NCBI GenBank assembly: GCA_019454045.1
Contig: SKCR01017971.1
Span: 62,001 to 126,000 of the forward strand
Reading direction: 5' to 3'
Length of the DNA stretch: 64,000 nucleotides
DNA from: Zanthoxylum bungeanum
Taxonomy: Eukaryota; Streptophyta; Magnoliopsida; Sapindales; Rutaceae
The translations under genes and the position numbers were made by a program. The notes under the pieces were generated by a model that saw only the letters and a list, made by a program, of their open reading frames with translations, did no database searches and had not been told where the DNA came from. Shown one piece after another: positions 60,731 to 64,000 of the stretch (position 1 is its first letter; every line of letters starts with the position of its first letter).

Positions 60731-62519
60731 TTTATCTCTATTATAACATGATTACCAATACTCATATTCAGTCTGTTCATCCAATGGATACAAAAATGTA
60801 TATTTTTTAAAATATCGGATAGATAGCTGATAAATTTTAAAAAAAAAACTAAGTATTTTTTCGCATTTTTAAGAAAGATCGGGTGGACGATGGATAATTT
60901 CCCTAGATTAAAAGGTGGTGTTGTTTTTGGTTATAAAAATGAACTTTAATTCGGTGCTACCGAGTTAAGTTTCGTACTGGATTTATTTTTATTTTTAATT
61001 TATAATCGATAATTATTAGTGTTTCTGTGAATTACTTTTAAAGAGTGTATGGCATAAGATTTTTAAAAACTTAATAGGCAGCAACCAAATTCTATTAGAC
61101 GTAAATTTTTTTTCTTTTTTCTCTTTTTTTTTTTTTGACTAAAAATTAGATGAACTTGTTGGGTTTATAAATTATCCTTCAGTTAGATAATTTAAATGTG
61201 AAATGATAAATTTATGAAAAAAAATCAGTGCAATTACATAAAGAGAGGGTAAAATTATCACCACTTTATTTTTTTATCTGGGCGAATAAGAAATTTTCTA
61301 AGGATTTGATCGGGCTATAAGCCAAGCTAGTCTCTCTATCATATAAAAACAAAATTACAAATAAATAAATATGAGTTCCACAATTGACACATTATATATA
61401 ATAAAATCATATATCACAATTAAATAAGTCATTGACTCATTTATTTAAATTAAATCAACTAGACCCAAAGCATCAAACAAACTTCGTCAAAATTTTCAAA
61501 AGGAAGACAAATAGTGGATCCAATTCCACCTTTTACACGTACTGGAGTTATTTGAACAGGTTTTTCAGCTTTATTGAGTATGATAGAGATACAAATTTTG
61601 TATAAATTAATCTGTCATTTAAATATTGGTTAGATGAAAAAGAAAATTTATATAATTATTTAAAATGAATTATATAGACACGTGTGAAAATCGTTTAATA
61701 AAAAGTTGAATGATACATCAATTTATACACAAAAATTTGCATAACTCTATCTTTATGAGAACCTTGTATTTGTATTTTAGTTAATAATATAATTGTAATA
61801 TAATGGCTTTAGAAGACATAGAAGTTCAATAAATTATTGTGCCGCGACTCGAGAAAATCTTGCCTCTCTAAGGGTTTATTTGATATAATTTTTTAAATAG
61901 AACTTCTTCAAGTACAAATTTTATTAATAGAGTTTTAAGAAGTATAGCTTTTGAAAAAAAAAAAAAAAATTAGGTGTTTGATTGTAAGTGAGAATTTTTA
62001 TTAAACATTATAAAATAATTTTATTAGACAATTTCTTTTTAAGTTGTGTTATGAAAGAAATGAAATAATATTGTTAAATTAACTAATGGTATTATAGACA
62101 ATTTAAATCTTAAAAAAAAAAATGAGTTGGAGCATGTATATATGTAGGCTAAAGTCCAGGTATTTTAAATAATTTATAAATATATATATATATAATTTCC
62201 AAATTCGTACGCGATAGATACTTACTGTACTGTAACTGTAAATAAATCGGTATATGAAACAGAGGATGTGTACGTAAAACTTTTGTCAATAATAAGGAGC
62301 CGAACGTAATTAGCATGGCTGCCGTTTCTGGAGATGAAAAATAGGACAATGGCCAGGCAGTCTACACTTTGGAAATAGCCCAATCATGAATATTTTACTA
62401 CCAACGAACGACCTAGGTTTCAAGGAAACGAAAAACATGATAACCAGATAAATAAAGCTGAAAACCGTTATTTTTAAACAAGTTAGAAAAATATTAATAT
62501 ATATACACCCACATTTACT
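60731..62519. other. AT-rich intergenic DNA
   Basis: No gene or LTR identified. Contains A/T runs, a TA microsatellite near 62180-62193, a segment at 62345-62405 similar to 34035-34095, and the third partial repeat copy at 62403-62510. Confidence 0.5.
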
Positions 62520-63197
62520 GTCATGAATCTCTCCCTAGAGCGGGCCTAACCCTAGAAAGGGGTCCATGAACTACTTCATCTCGAGTATTCTATATGTCAT
62601 GCAATATAACTAAATTTGCAAAGAAAATAACGTTCCACAAAATGTAATTCAATAAACCTTAAATAAATGTTTTACAGCAAAAGTATGAAAAAAAACATGA
62701 AAATGTCATAAATCTCCTACCTTAAAAGCCAAAATAAATATATGGACCAACCCGAATGACGACTGTGGTAAACGATTGTAATCCTGATACTGCTATTGCT
62801 ACTGCTGCGCTAGCGAACTACTTGGAATGTTTGGGAAAACGCGGGAGAGGGGTGGTGAGCTTAAAGAGCTTAGTATGTAAAGCACGCATACTCTCACCAT
62901 GACCTCACCAATAAAATATCTATATCTATATATATAATTAATATTTAAAAATAGAAATTGTTATATAAGGGCTATATCAGACAAAACGTACTCACAACAA
63001 AGCACCTCAATCAAGTAAGGTTTGTTAGCCGGATTTGGAATAATATTGGACTGAAACTATTGGGAGAGTATCAACATCTCACCTCTCAAGGTTTCCCACC
63101 ATATAACCTCGCATAAATGTGCAAGAGGGGGACTGAACCACACGCCTCTGCTAACCTCGCATCTTCAACCACTATTATACTAAATCCAGCAACATAA

Positions 63198-63247
<50 letters not shown>

Positions 63248-64000
63248 TAATAATAATAATAATATAATAATAATAATAATAATAATAATAGCACACATCA
63301 TCCAATACAACACACATCATCGCACTTCATCCATCAATCCCATCTCAAAGTCACAGAGTACTCAAGCACTTGAATTCATAATACAAACATGCTAGTTATA
63401 CCCCAAAATTTATATTCAAAGTTTATACTCTCATGCTATCAATTACTCAATATAAATTTCAAACATATATGTATAAATTCATTTATGCTATATTATATGA
63501 ACTCATATATCAAACATCAACCAACAAATAATTATGTGAAGGGAATCATCATGCGTTGTATTTACCTCAATCCACATAAAAATCCTCTATATCTTTATGT
63601 CCTAGCTAAAATCTTAAAAAAAAATGTAAAATTATGATTAGGTTCCTATATTTTATTAAAATTATTATTTTACCCATAAACTTTTCAAATTTCCAATTTA
63701 ACACCCAATATTCTCCTACATTATTAATTTAGTCCTACAACTCTCAATTATCACCTATTACTCACTAAAAATCAGAATTTACAGATTTGTGTCTCTAATC
63801 ATGCCAATTTATGAGTAAGTCAAAAACTTTCAAAATCTTATATTTACACCCCTAAAACTGTAAAATATAATGTATCGAGCTCCAACAACTTCAAAATTGC
63901 ACAACGAGATGATCAATGGACAGTACACGTCACCAGGATCTCAAAGATGGTGGTGGCGACGACGGATGCTTGGTGGTCATCGACGAATGGTCAAACAATG
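62520..64000. repeat. Possible start of another gypsy-type LTR, runs off the right edge
   Basis: A candidate LTR start, TGTCATGAATCTC, lies just after the repeated AT-rich unit. Downstream composition (CATGCTAG-type AT-rich text, then GC-richer triplet-like sequence at 63900-64000) resembles the order seen in the F LTR. No primer site, PPT or second end is in view, so this is tentative. Confidence 0.3.
63198..63291. repeat. AAT trinucleotide microsatellite
   Basis: About 30 AAT units broken by two single-base slips (AATATAAT). Its reverse strand gives a long poly-Tyr open frame that is an artefact of the repeat. Confidence 0.97.

Noticed and set aside
63086..63313. 75-codon frame with a long poly-Tyr run
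   Set aside because: Pure artefact of the AAT microsatellite.
1..64000. CRISPR arrays, bacterial operons or a novel defence system
   Set aside because: Regularly spaced repeats with unique spacers were not found, and every coding remnant belongs to a plant transposable element.

Overview
This window looks like repeat-dominated intergenic DNA from a flowering plant, probably a eudicot. The evidence is the set of plant LTR-retrotransposon lineages (Athila-type and Tat-type Ty3/gypsy, chromovirus-type Ty3/gypsy, SIRE-type and other Ty1/copia), a plant MULE DNA transposon with an OTU-like domain, AT-rich spacers and many AT microsatellites. I found no convincing host protein gene, tRNA gene, rRNA gene, CRISPR array or bacterial-style operon. 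All coding remnants belong to mobile elements and all carry stops or frameshifts.

Layout. 1-5571: 5' part of an Athila-like element on the minus strand (RT, protease, gag, tRNA-Asp primer site, 5' LTR), cut by the window edge and inserted into a SIRE-like copia LTR. 5572-9400: that SIRE-like copia remnant (partial 3' LTR, polypurine tract, decayed gag with two zinc knuckles), minus strand. 9400-10924: unassigned repeat-like DNA with a TCGCGA motif cluster and a scrap of Athila LTR end. 10925-33979: a three-level nest. Copia element D (minus) is split by copia element E of the same family (11558-28515), and E is split by a nearly coding-free chromovirus-type element F (17753-25532). D is also hit by a palindromic Tat-type insertion (31121-33694). 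33980-57927: a MULE transposase gene on the plus strand, split by copia element A (35960-55872), itself split by the younger copia element C (37827-47854). 57928-60290: a solo LTR related to F, inside a locally repeated AT-rich block. 60291-64000: AT-rich repeats, an AAT microsatellite and a possible further LTR running off the right edge.

Insertion order can be read from the nesting: MULE, then A, then C; D, then E, then F; SIRE-like element, then Athila. Each major LTR retroelement whose direction can be read from PBS, PPT or coding sequence points to the minus strand. The most unusual signals are: (1) a target-site-flanked insertion made of two inverted LTR copies joined at the primer-binding region; (2) an array of six hairpins in the F LTR whose stems change together while the loop stays constant; (3) a roughly 500-bp patch in one LTR of C that matches the neighbouring A LTR better than its own partner LTR, suggesting gene conversion; (4) a MULE gene with a ruined OTU-like domain whose frame lines up across a 20-kb nested insertion.
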